A stretch of 64,000 nt of DNA from an uncultured Christensenellaceae bacterium (GTDB taxonomy: Bacteria > Bacillota > Clostridia > Christensenellales > Borkfalkiaceae). Positions 1 to 7,022 of the stretch are shown here, piece after piece. Position numbers and translations under genes: made by a program. The DNA lies in assembly GCA_910588645.1 (NCBI GenBank), contig CAJUOY010000004.1, positions 1 to 64,000 on the forward strand. The letters are read 5' to 3'. The notes under the pieces were generated by a model. It was not told the origin of the DNA and made no database searches. It was given only the letters and a program-made list of their open reading frames with translations. The first letter of the stretch is position 1. Every line of letters starts with the position of its first letter.

Positions 1-97
1 GAGTTATTCCCGCAATTAAAACTATCATTACTCTCCGCTAAATTACTGTTTATCGCTCTATTATTATACAACGACAAAATCAAAAAGTAAAGTAAAA

Positions 98-129
98 GCG
101 CACTTACCTTTCTTGCAAGGTATAGTGCG
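98..129 (-). terminator. Intrinsic terminator of the recombinase transcript
   Basis: Read on the minus strand, an imperfect hairpin (arms about 119-129 and 98-108, around a ~10-nt loop) is followed by a T-rich tract over 97-77. It lies about 60 bases past the recombinase stop and would end the leftward transcript of the mobile element. Confidence 0.6.
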
Positions 130-176
130 ATAGCCTATCGTTATGGACTAAAACGAATAGGCTATCACACTTTTTT
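129..176 (+). terminator. Intrinsic terminator for rightward transcription
   Basis: A 14-15 bp stem with one bulge (129-142 with 152-166) is followed by six T (171-176) on the plus strand. It stops rightward transcription just before it would run antisense into the recombinase gene, and sits back to back with the leftward terminator at 98-129. Confidence 0.75.
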
Positions 177-188
177 GCTATTATGCGT

Positions 189-1808
189 TTATAACGTCGT
201 GTCTATATCGACTTTATAAACGATTTGTATATCTCGTGGTTCGTCTTTGTTTTTCGGTGCGGCTCCGATAATGATTCGGTCAATGAGTTCCATACACATC
301 ACGCGCGTCAATTCCGTTGGATTTATGTAACGCTTGATTTTCCTTATGAACTCGTCCACATCGGCATTAGCTTGGTTGCTTTCCGCAAGACTTTCTTTCA
401 GCGTTTGGATTTCTTCCGTCAAAGTTTTCTGCTCGTCGGTATATCTGTTCATCAGCTTGATACAAATATCTTCGGGCATTTTACCTTTGACTTTGTCCTC
501 ATATACGCTTTCAATCAGTCCGTCCAATTCCGCAAGCCGCTTGCTTTTATGCTTTAATTCCAACTGCGCCGCTTTAATTTTCTCTTGCGTGAACTTTGCG
601 TTCTTTTCAAGAAACTTTCTACGCACTGCCGCTTCGTCCGTTATTACCGCTTTCGCCTTGCTTTGAATATCCGACAAGATAATTTCGTCTATAACGTTTC
701 CTGCTATGTAATGGCTGAAACAGTACGCTTTACCTATTCGGCAATGGTCTCCGCAATCGAAAGAAAGGTAACTTTTTTCTTTGAACACGGCTCTGCGCAT
801 TTGCATTTTACCACCGCAATCTGCACAGAACATAAGACCCGATAGTGGGTGCGTAATTCCGCTACGCTTTTGCTGTCTGCCACGACTTACCGACTTCTTT
901 AATCCTTGTACTCTGTTCCAAATGTCGCGCTCAATGATTGCTTCGTGCGTATTCGGTATTACCAAGAATTCGCTTTCGTCCCTATAAATCCGCTTATGGT
1001 TTTTGTACGAAACGGTAGTTACGCGCTGTTGTACCAAATCGCCTTTGTAGATAGGGTTTTCCAAAATGGCTTTAACCGATATAGCCGACCACAACCTTAA
1101 ACTACGAAAGTCGCCGTTCTTACTGAACTTTTCTTCCATATACCGTTGCGGACACGGAATGTTCTCGTCATTGAAAATATCCCTTATAGCGTTTACCGAA
1201 TATCCTTTCAACCGCATATCGAACATTCTTCTGACGATACTTGCCGCAGGCTCATCTACAACGGGCAACCGCTTGTACTTGTCTACAATAACATAACCAA
1301 ACGGGGCTTTGGGAGAATGGTATTTTCCATCTTTGGCTTGCGCCCTTATAACGGATTTTACTTTCTTGCTTGTGTTCGCTGCGTGCCATTCGTTAAAGAC
1401 GTTCATTATCGGCATCATTTCCATTCCGCCGCTTTCACGGTTTGCCGTGTCCACATTGTCCTGTAAGGCTATAAAGCGGATACCGAATGCCGGAAAAACG
1501 TAATCGAGATATTGACCGACTTGGATATAATTCCTACCGAAACGGGATAAGTCTTTCACGATAATAGTGTTGATTATTCCGTTTTTTGCGTCGTCCAATA
1601 ATCTCTGTACGCCCGGTCTTTCAAACGTCGTTCCCGAAATACCGTCATCGATGTAAATATCGTGTAATTGCCAACCTTGCTCATCAACGTACTTTTCGAG
1701 AATAAGCCGTTGGTTTTCGATACTGACCGATTCGCTTTCTTGTCCGTCGTCGCGGGACAGTCTTGCATAAATTCCTACTATGTAATTTTTATTTTGCTTT
1801 GGTTTCAA
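189..1808 (-). CDS. Large serine site-specific recombinase (TnpX-like)
   Basis: A 539-residue large serine recombinase that should excise and integrate the mobile element. The N-terminal resolvase domain (about 10-155) holds the nucleophile context YARLSRDD (Ser18) and the KDLSRFGR motif near 85-92. A recombinase domain follows (about 165-300). A zinc ribbon begins at Cys328/Cys331 (FCADCGGK), and a charged coiled-coil C-terminus follows. The start is TTG at 1808, six bases after GGAGG; no ATG fits. The TTG overlaps the TGA of an 18-codon peptide (TTGA), which implies translational coupling. Together with the MobV gene upstream, the set resembles Tn4451-type mobilizable transposons (TnpX plus TnpZ). 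Family assignment is firm; target site and element ends are not visible. Confidence 0.93.
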   Translation of the reverse strand: MKPKQNKNYIVGIYARLSRDDGQESESVSIENQRLILEKYVDEQGWQLHDIYIDDGISGTTFERPGVQRLLDDAKNGIINTIIVKDLSRFGRNYIQVGQYLDYVFPAFGIRFIALQDNVDTANRESGGMEMMPIMNVFNEWHAANTSKKVKSVIRAQAKDGKYHSPKAPFGYVIVDKYKRLPVVDEPAASIVRRMFDMRLKGYSVNAIRDIFNDENIPCPQRYMEEKFSKNGDFRSLRLWSAISVKAILENPIYKGDLVQQRVTTVSYKNHKRIYRDESEFLVIPNTHEAIIERDIWNRVQGLKKSVSRGRQQKRSGITHPLSGLMFCADCGGKMQMRRAVFKEKSYLSFDCGDHCRIGKAYCFSHYIAGNVIDEIILSDIQSKAKAVITDEAAVRRKFLEKNAKFTQEKIKAAQLELKHKSKRLAELDGLIESVYEDKVKGKMPEDICIKLMNRYTDEQKTLTEEIQTLKESLAESNQANADVDEFIRKIKRYINPTELTRVMCMELIDRIIIGAAPKNKDEPRDIQIVYKVDIDTTL

Positions 1809-1861
1809 TTTTTACCTCCCGAACCAAAGCGACCTTTATTCACTTGGTTGTATTCTATCAT
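1805..1861 (-). CDS. 18-residue leader peptide coupled to the recombinase
   Basis: A short frame of 18 codons, reading MIEYNQVNKGRFGSGGKN. Its ATG (1861) overlaps the TGA of the 62-codon ORF as ATGA and is preceded by AGAGGA. Its own TGA overlaps the recombinase TTG start as TTGA. Part of it encodes the recombinase Shine-Dalgarno site, so ribosomes translating it would cover or deliver to that site. This is read directly from the sequence; a coupling role is inferred. No homologue is recognised. Confidence 0.55.
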   Translation of the reverse strand: MIEYNQVNKGRFGSGGKN

Positions 1862-2046
1862 ATTTTTCCTCTCTTTTCAAGTGTTTCGGCGTAGGCTTTT
1901 TCGGTTGCCATACGCATTAAGACTTCGTTTATATCTTTTCCTCCGATATAAAAACTTTGTACTCTGTATTTTCTATCCCTTATCTTTCTTACCGCCGTAG
2001 TAGAAGGGGCGGTAATGTATGTTGCAGTGTTATTCGTGTTTATAAT
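1858..2046 (-). CDS. 62-residue basic protein, non-AUG start, upstream of recombinase
   Basis: An open frame of 62 codons from an ATT (2046; or ATA at 2043) placed nine bases after GGAGG (2056-2060), ending in TGA at 1858. The C-terminal half looks coding, for example RKYRVQSFYIGGK and a helix with several Glu, Lys and Ala residues. It is basic and soluble. It overlaps the following leader peptide by ATGA. Small accessory ORFs of this size (such as TnpW-type proteins) accompany recombinases of Tn4451-like elements, but I cannot confirm family membership. A 6-codon minicistron precedes it. With no ATG or GTG available, the gene either uses a weak start or is a mutated copy. Confidence 0.5.
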   Translation of the reverse strand: MINTNNTATYITAPSTTAVRKIRDRKYRVQSFYIGGKDINEVLMRMATEKAYAETLEKRGKI

Positions 2047-2072
2047 AGTGCTGTGCCTCCGATTAAAAATGA

Positions 2073-2093
2073 TTAGTAATATTCAGTTTTCAT
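2073..2093 (-). CDS. Six-codon minicistron (MKTEYY)
   Basis: ATG at 2093 sits nine bases downstream of a good GGAGG and is followed by only five further codons and TAA. It ends 27 bases before the ATT start of the 62-codon ORF. It has the best initiation signal in this part of the element although it encodes almost nothing, which fits a regulatory minicistron or the remnant of a gene start. Confidence 0.35.
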   Translation of the reverse strand: MKTEYY

Positions 2094-2183
2094 ATTCGAT
2101 TTCCTCCGCGATTCTATGCGCGTTATCTAAAACGCAACTTTATTTCTGTTTGCGTTGTCCGCTCTATGGCGGTAGTTCCGTAT

Positions 2184-2250
2184 AAAAAAGCCGTGAATAC
2201 TCTTTCAGTCCAATTTCATTTTCATATTCCTGTGGACGCCTGTTTCACGG
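2184..2250 (-). terminator. Possible terminator after mobV
   Basis: On the minus strand CCGTGAA (2250-2244) can pair with TTCACGG (2197-2191), followed by a run of T (2190-2185 read as T). The loop is long (about 46 nt), so the structure is plausible but not strong. Confidence 0.35.
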
Positions 2251-2272
2251 TCTTTGTTTGTCTATTAAATTG

Positions 2273-3469
2273 TTACTTATGCCAATCGCTTGATTTGAAT
2301 TTGAACGGTGGCTTCGGTGCGTTCTTGCGCTCGGTTGCGGTGCGCTTTGCTTCGTCCAACTTATCCGGTGCATACTCGTTTACGAAGGCTACAAACTCTT
2401 TGTACTTCTCTAACTCGGGTATGCGCCGCTCGGCTTTCTGCAATTCGTTGAAAAGGTTTTCGCGGTCTTTGTCCGTGATTTTCTTTTCTTCTTCAAGCCG
2501 CTTATACTCGGTTGTAAGCCCAACAATCATCTTTCGCAACTTCGTAGGCGAGAGTGGCAGATTACCGCTCAACGCTTCGTGAAAAGCGTCCAAATACTCC
2601 TGCATCGGCTTCAATTCTTCCAACGCTTTATCTCTCGTTGCAACAGCTGTTTGCGCTTCTTGGATTACTTCTTCGGCGTGGGCTTTATCATCGGCGAGAG
2701 CAGCAAGCTCGGCTTCTTGTTTTGCCTTTTCGTATTGGTACTTTGTCGTATGCTTTTTATTGCTTCCGACTTCGCCGCGATCCAGACTGTAGTGAACGCT
2801 TATCCGCTCGTAAAAGCTGTCTTGCAAATTTCCGTAAGATAACTGTCCGCCGCGCTCTCCCCAAAAGTCTGAACTACACAGTTTCGGCTGTTCCAACGGA
2901 ATGCACTCGTAAACGCTTTTGCCGTGTTCGTCTTTCTTCTGAATAGGCGAGCCTTTTTCGTTCCTCAATACTTTTCCGTCTGCACCTTTTTCATAGACTT
3001 TCTTTTTAGTGGTGTCAACGACGGGTATGTAGTAGAGCTGTAAATGCGGCGTCTTTTCATCCAAATGTATAACGGCAGACAGTATGTTTTTGTCCGTTCC
3101 TTTATAGCCGATTGACTGTAATGCAAACTCATAACAGCGGTTGAAAAACTCCATTACCGCATACGGCGTATCTTTGCCTTTCTTCCAACCGAGCCGCTCG
3201 AAGAACGCCGTATCCGAAGTGATAATCATACCCTCAAAAGCAACGGACTTTTTCTTCTCGCGGAAGGTTGCATTCAGCTCTTGCATTGTCTTTTTCCATT
3301 GAGCGGTAAGACCGCCTTCCGACTTCTTGAAATATAGATTGAGCGAGGTGCGCTCGCTGTCTATATCCTCGTTGCGGTGGTGCTTGCTTGTGCGTTCCGT
3401 TTCTCCGCCGATTTTGCCTAAACTTCCTTTATTGAATTGTTCTATCCTGACTACCTGATAACTTATAAT
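2273..3469 (-). CDS. MobV-family relaxase (Mob/Pre plasmid recombination enzyme)
   Basis: About 398 residues from the inferred start. MobV relaxases nick oriT so that the element can be mobilized by a helper conjugation system. The N-terminus carries the family pattern SYQVVRIEQF, then HHRNEDID (His-rich), and AVIHLDEKTPHLQLYYIPV, which matches the H-x-D-E-x-x-P-H metal/nicking motif of the family. The C-terminal third is a long coiled coil rich in Lys and Glu. The frame stays open upstream to an ATG at 3574, but the Shine-Dalgarno AGGAGG lies inside that extension (3476-3481), six bases before an ATT ATA pair at 3469-3464. The real start is therefore probably ATT or ATA. It is analogous to TnpZ of Tn4451. 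Confidence 0.88.
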   Translation of the reverse strand: MISYQVVRIEQFNKGSLGKIGGETERTSKHHRNEDIDSERTSLNLYFKKSEGGLTAQWKKTMQELNATFREKKKSVAFEGMIITSDTAFFERLGWKKGKDTPYAVMEFFNRCYEFALQSIGYKGTDKNILSAVIHLDEKTPHLQLYYIPVVDTTKKKVYEKGADGKVLRNEKGSPIQKKDEHGKSVYECIPLEQPKLCSSDFWGERGGQLSYGNLQDSFYERISVHYSLDRGEVGSNKKHTTKYQYEKAKQEAELAALADDKAHAEEVIQEAQTAVATRDKALEELKPMQEYLDAFHEALSGNLPLSPTKLRKMIVGLTTEYKRLEEEKKITDKDRENLFNELQKAERRIPELEKYKEFVAFVNEYAPDKLDEAKRTATERKNAPKPPFKFKSSDWHK

Positions 3470-3494
3470 TTTGTTCCTCCTAAATTTCGTTCTT

Positions 3495-3545
3495 CGGTCA
3501 AAATTGCCCCCTGCAAGGGCGAACTTGGCTACTTGTAGCCTAGTG
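3495..3545 (-). other. Putative origin of transfer (oriT) upstream of mobV
   Basis: Directly upstream of the MobV gene lie a perfect palindromic hairpin GGCTAC-TT-GTAGCC (3527-3540) and a second small inverted repeat GCCC..GGGC (3506-3520) in a G/C-rich patch. MobV oriTs are typically hairpins next to the mob gene, with the nick site beside the stem. Position and structure fit; the nick site itself is not identified. Confidence 0.5.
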
Positions 3546-3665
3546 AGATATGGATATATGGATATACTCCGCATATCCCGTTTTGTCCGTCCAAGCAGTA
3601 GAGTTTTGATTTTGTACTGTCTTGTGATTTTGCTTGCCGATTAAGGCGGTCTGATTGTCATTGAT
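3540..3665 (-). pseudogene. 41-codon open frame without a proper start
   Basis: After GGAGG (3671-3675) one frame reads through 41 codons from an ATC at 3665 to TAG at 3540, with a Gln/Asn-rich sequence containing NDNQTALIGKQNHK. The ATG at the ideal distance (3661) is in another frame and stops after six codons (MTIRPP, 3661-3641). The simplest readings are a small gene frameshifted just after its start codon, or a regulatory minicistron. No family recognised. Confidence 0.3.
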
Positions 3666-3680
3666 TTTACCTCCGAATTA

Positions 3681-4165
3681 TTAGATTTTATCTCTTCGTC
3701 CACGCAAGAAAGAGCGGGAAAGATACCGTAAAAAAGACGACAAAAAAGCCGCTGATAACTTCTTGTATCACCGACTTCTAACCGTATTTAGCAACTTCTG
3801 ATTGCTCTATGGTGGTTAGCCATTCTATTGAATTGTAAGATTGTTGTTAGCTCAAAAGATACCTCTTAACTGAAAAATTTGTAACACAAAATAGACCATC
3901 AACACTATCCGACTTTCGCATCCTCATAGGAATCTCGGATAACTCCGGCTGCACACATTATTGCCGCAAAACTGTACGACAATAAAAGCCTATCACGGCT
4001 TACGAATTTTGCGTACAATTAAAAAACATACGCTCTATTCGTAAGCTAAGGCACGGCGGTTATACCGCCCAAAACCTTCTGCTTTCTGTGGACGCAATTC
4101 TTGAATGTCCACCGCAGAACTCCTACCCTTAAAGGGTAAAATACCGCTCGTTATTCTATCGCGGT
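3681..4165 (-). other. Long structured leader of the mobile-element transcript
   Basis: About 500 bases between the leftward promoter and the first ORFs contain no convincing gene but many inverted repeats: TACCCTTTAAGGGTA (4125-4139 region), GTGGAC/GTCCAC (about 4087-4112), GGCGGT/ACCGCC (about 4054-4069), a 10-bp pair GCTTACGAAT/ATTCGTAAGC (about 3998-4045) and ATCCGA/TCGGAT (about 3907-3940). The density suggests a folded RNA leader or a replication/transfer-associated region. I do not recognise a known RNA class. Confidence 0.4.
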
Positions 4166-4203
4166 ACAGTATGTATTATATCATAGACTACATACTGTTG
4201 CAA
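4166..4203 (-). promoter_or_regulatory. Leftward promoter with overlapping 10-bp inverted repeat operator
   Basis: On the minus strand, -35 TTGCAA (4198-4203) and -10 TATAAT (4175-4180) are separated by exactly 17 bases. A perfect inverted repeat ACAGTATGTA (4166-4175) / TACATACTGT (4189-4198) with a 13-base spacer overlaps both boxes. This is the layout of a repressor operator. It drives the mobile-element genes to its left. No matching regulator gene lies in the element as seen here. Confidence 0.75.
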
Positions 4204-4206
4204 TGC

Positions 4207-4243
4207 GTTCACTGCCCATAAACGGGCAATGAACTGTTTTTTT
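4207..4243 (+). terminator. Rightward intrinsic terminator
   Basis: GTTCACTGCCC (4207-4217) pairs with GGGCAATGAAC (4224-4234) with one wobble position, followed by seven T after TG (4237-4243). It blocks rightward read-through at the back of the leftward promoter of the element. Confidence 0.8.
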
Positions 4244-4346
4244 ATAAGAAGTTTTGTCAAAAACGATTTTACCGACTAATTATAATTTTCACAGAGTATC
4301 GCTTAATTTGTTTGCTTTTTCTCTTGAAATATGCTATATTGGATAT

Positions 4347-4501
4347 GCGAAACAATTCTTATAGCCCTAATTAGGAGTACGGGTTTTTTTATTTTCATAG
4401 GCAAGGTATATCCCTTTCTACACCCATCTATTGAATTTAGCAAAAATGCAAATTCCATTTATGTGGGTGTAGTAAATCCGTACACATAAGAATTGTTTCG
4501 C
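4347..4501. repeat. 155-bp segment bounded by perfect 16-bp inverted repeats
   Basis: GCGAAACAATTCTTAT (4347-4362) recurs inverted at 4486-4501. Nested inside are GTACGG(G/A)TTT (4377-4386 with 4474-4483) and a perfect 9-bp pair (4418-4426 with 4464-4472). The whole segment could fold into one long interrupted hairpin. It contains no ORF and sits 81 bases before the LRR lipoprotein start. A MITE-like insertion or a long regulatory hairpin are both possible. Confidence 0.6.
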
Positions 4502-4582
4502 GACAGTCGGAGTTTGCGTTTTTCGTGCGTTGGCTTTGGCTGGCGCACTTTTTTTGTCAATTTTATTTTATGGAGGTACTCT

Positions 4583-5926
4583 ATGAAAAGGAAAATTTTA
4601 ACCACTATTTTATCACTTGTATGCGTTTCCTGTGCTTTAAGTTTAGTCGCTTGCGGCGGCGGTGGGCATACACACGAATGGGCGCAAACTTGGGAAAATA
4701 ATGAAACGCACCATTGGCATATCTGTACTGCGGATGGCTGTTTCATTACGGATATTTCAGATAACTACGGCTATGCCGAACACGATTTTTCCGACGGCGA
4801 TTGCGTTTGCGGATATAAGCCGACATATAACTATACGGTAGGTCTTGAATATAATTTCGATTTTGGTACTGACAGTTATTTTATTAAAGGTATAGGAACG
4901 GCGACTGATAACGACATAGTTATTCCGTCCGAATATGAAGAGAAAACCGTAACGAAAATCGAAGATAGAGCGTTCGAGAATTGCGAAAATATAACAAGCA
5001 TAACCTTACCTAACAGCATAACGGTTATCGGAAGAAACGCTTTTGCGGGGTGCGGCTCGCTTACAAGCATAAGTATACCCGACGGCGTAACAGTTATCGA
5101 AGAAGAAACGTTTAAGGGATGCAGTAATATTACAAGTATTGTTATTCCAAACAGCGTTACAACAATACGGCAGACGGCGTTTGAAGGCTGCAGTTTGCTA
5201 ACAAGCATAAACATACCGAACAGCGTAACGCATATCGGTTGGAATGCGTTTGAGAATTGTATCAATCTTACAAGTATCAATTTACCCGACGGTATACCGT
5301 ATATAAGCGACGCAACGTTTAATGGGTGTACCTCTCTTGCAAGTATCACCATACCGAACAGCGTGACGAGTATCGGCAATAATGCGTTCAATGGTTGCAG
5401 TAAACTTACGGATGTAACCATACCAGAAGCCGTTACACGATTGGGCAATAACGTATTCAGAGGTTGTAGCAGTCTTACAAATATCGTAATTCCGAGCGGC
5501 GTTAATAAACTATACTTTTCCGCGTTCAGCGGTTGTAGCAGTTTAATCAACTTAACCGTACAAGGCAGTGAAACCGTTATCGACGGAGATACTGTATTCG
5601 AGGGCTGCCCCATCGAAACGGCGACAATTCCGGCGCGCGTATGCTCGTATATAAACAATGCGGCATTAAAAACCGTGGTTGTAACAAGCGGCGACCGCAT
5701 TTACGACGCGGCTTTAAAGGATTGCGCCAACCTTGAAAGCATAACCTTACCTGCCACTGTATCATATATCGGCGACGAGTCGTTTATGGACTGCAGGAAA
5801 TTAACGAATATAACATTCGGCGGTACGAAAGAACAATGGTATTCCATTCAAGTAGGTTCTAACTGGAGTTACAGAACGGGCGGAATTATCGTTCACTGCA
5901 CAAACGGTGAAGTAGACTACAACTAA
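4583..5926 (+). CDS. BspA-type leucine-rich-repeat surface lipoprotein
   Basis: A 447-residue protein. The start is ATG 4583 with GGAGG seven to nine bases upstream; an upstream in-frame ATG lacks a ribosome site. The signal peptide ends in a lipobox SLVAC, so it should be lipid-anchored outside the membrane. Residues about 25-80 form a His/Cys-rich segment (HEW, HWH, CVCG) common in Firmicute surface proteins. From about residue 100 come some twelve LRR_5 repeats of about 23 residues with the pattern TSIxIPNSVTxIGxxAFxGCxxL. The end (FGGTKEQW) is the usual closing motif. Such proteins often bind host or bacterial surfaces; the ligand here is unknown. It abuts the mobile element and may be cargo or a flanking gene. 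Confidence 0.9.
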   Translation: MKRKILTTILSLVCVSCALSLVACGGGGHTHEWAQTWENNETHHWHICTADGCFITDISDNYGYAEHDFSDGDCVCGYKPTYNYTVGLEYNFDFGTDSYFIKGIGTATDNDIVIPSEYEEKTVTKIEDRAFENCENITSITLPNSITVIGRNAFAGCGSLTSISIPDGVTVIEEETFKGCSNITSIVIPNSVTTIRQTAFEGCSLLTSINIPNSVTHIGWNAFENCINLTSINLPDGIPYISDATFNGCTSLASITIPNSVTSIGNNAFNGCSKLTDVTIPEAVTRLGNNVFRGCSSLTNIVIPSGVNKLYFSAFSGCSSLINLTVQGSETVIDGDTVFEGCPIETATIPARVCSYINNAALKTVVVTSGDRIYDAALKDCANLESITLPATVSYIGDESFMDCRKLTNITFGGTKEQWYSIQVGSNWSYRTGGIIVHCTNGEVDYN

Positions 5927-5950
5927 ACTGCCAAACGGCATAAAAACAAA

Positions 5951-5990
5951 AAGTCGAGAGTCCGTAAGGGGTCCCGACTTTTACTTTACA
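5951..5990 (+). terminator. Terminator of the LRR lipoprotein gene
   Basis: AAAAGTCG pairs with CGACTTTT, with an imperfect inner stem, and a T-rich tail follows. It lies 25 bases after the stop codon. Confidence 0.65.
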
Positions 5991-6107
5991 TTGATTTTCA
6001 ATATCAAAATATTGCTTTGTGTGAATAATGTCGCTCTGGTGTTGTATTTATTTTAGTCCATAACTATGTGCCACCGCGCTATACTTACATTCTGCTCCTG
6101 TGGTAAA

Positions 6108-6124
6108 ATTCCCTATGGGAATTA
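6108..6124 (-). terminator. Weak terminator candidate after aguB
   Basis: AATTCCC-TAT-GGGAATT forms a 7-bp stem 3' of aguB on the minus strand, followed by TTTTA. The stem is A/T-rich and the T-run short. The rest of 5991-6146 holds no recognised feature. Confidence 0.35.
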
Positions 6125-6146
6125 CGGTAAAATTATCCCGCTCTTT

Positions 6147-7022
6147 TTATTTATCCGCTATTACTCTGTATTTTTCGGGCCGTCTGTCCCTGAATAATCC
6201 CCACTCGAAACGCGCGCGATCGTAAGCCGACAGCTCGAATTCCGCATAAATTACTCCCTCTTCATCCCTGCTAAGCTCGGCAACCTTTGCGCCGGTGTTG
6301 TCCGTTATAAACGAAGAGCCGTAAAAATCGAGCGCGGACTTCTGACCGCCATTGGCCTCTGAGGGTTCAACGCATTCTCTTCCTATGCGGTTTGCCGCCG
6401 CAACGGGAACAAGATTGGACGCCGAATGCCCCTGCATAACTCTCTGCCAGTGTCCTACGCTGTCCGTTCCGAGAATGGGTTCGCTCCCTATTGCAGTGGG
6501 ATAGAACAATATTTCCGCCCCGTGCAGCGCAAGTGAACGGGCCGTTTCCGGAAACCACTGATCCCAGCAAATTCCCACGCCTATCGTACAATAGGCCGTT
6601 TTAAACGTCTTGAACCCGGTGTTTCCGGGCGTAAAATAAAACTTTTCCTGATAGTAATGATCGTCGGGGATATGCGTTTTGCGGTATACTCCCAAATTTT
6701 TACCGCAGTCGAGTACGGCTACTGAATTGTATAAAACGTTTCCGTCGCGCTCGTAAAAACTGACGGGCACGACGATTTTCAATTCCTCGGTCAAAGGCAG
6801 AATTGCTTTTACGGCCGCGTTTTCTTCCGTGGGTTCCGCATACGCATAGTATTCGTAATTCCTCTCCTGACAGAAATAAGGACGCTCGAACAATTCGGGA
6901 AGAAGAACTATCTTCGCCCCTTCCGCCGCGGCCTGTCTTATTAAAGACACAGCCTTATTTATATTCTGTTCACGGTCTGCCGCGCACTTCATCTGCACGC
7001 AGGCTATTTTAACTTTTTTCAT
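6147..7022 (-). CDS. aguB: N-carbamoylputrescine amidase
   Basis: A 291-residue nitrilase-superfamily amidohydrolase that cleaves N-carbamoylputrescine to putrescine, CO2 and ammonia. The Glu-Lys-Cys triad is visible: Glu43 in LLPELFE, Lys115 in YRKTHIPD and Cys152 in GICWDQWFPE. Length matches the family. It is the last gene of the six-gene polyamine operon; its ATG overlaps the aguA stop by four bases (ATGA), so it is translationally coupled. The adjacent agmatine deiminase makes this substrate assignment strong. Confidence 0.95.
   Translation of the reverse strand: MKKVKIACVQMKCAADREQNINKAVSLIRQAAAEGAKIVLLPELFERPYFCQERNYEYYAYAEPTEENAAVKAILPLTEELKIVVPVSFYERDGNVLYNSVAVLDCGKNLGVYRKTHIPDDHYYQEKFYFTPGNTGFKTFKTAYCTIGVGICWDQWFPETARSLALHGAEILFYPTAIGSEPILGTDSVGHWQRVMQGHSASNLVPVAAANRIGRECVEPSEANGGQKSALDFYGSSFITDNTGAKVAELSRDEEGVIYAEFELSAYDRARFEWGLFRDRRPEKYRVIADK

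Noticed and set aside
3574..3574. ATG at 3574 as the mobV start
   Set aside because: It has no ribosome site; the Shine-Dalgarno AGGAGG lies 93 bases downstream within that frame, and the extra residues cover the candidate oriT.
4876..5700. Long minus-strand open frame opposite the LRR gene
   Set aside because: It mirrors the LRR repeats, has no ribosome site and is explained by repeat composition.
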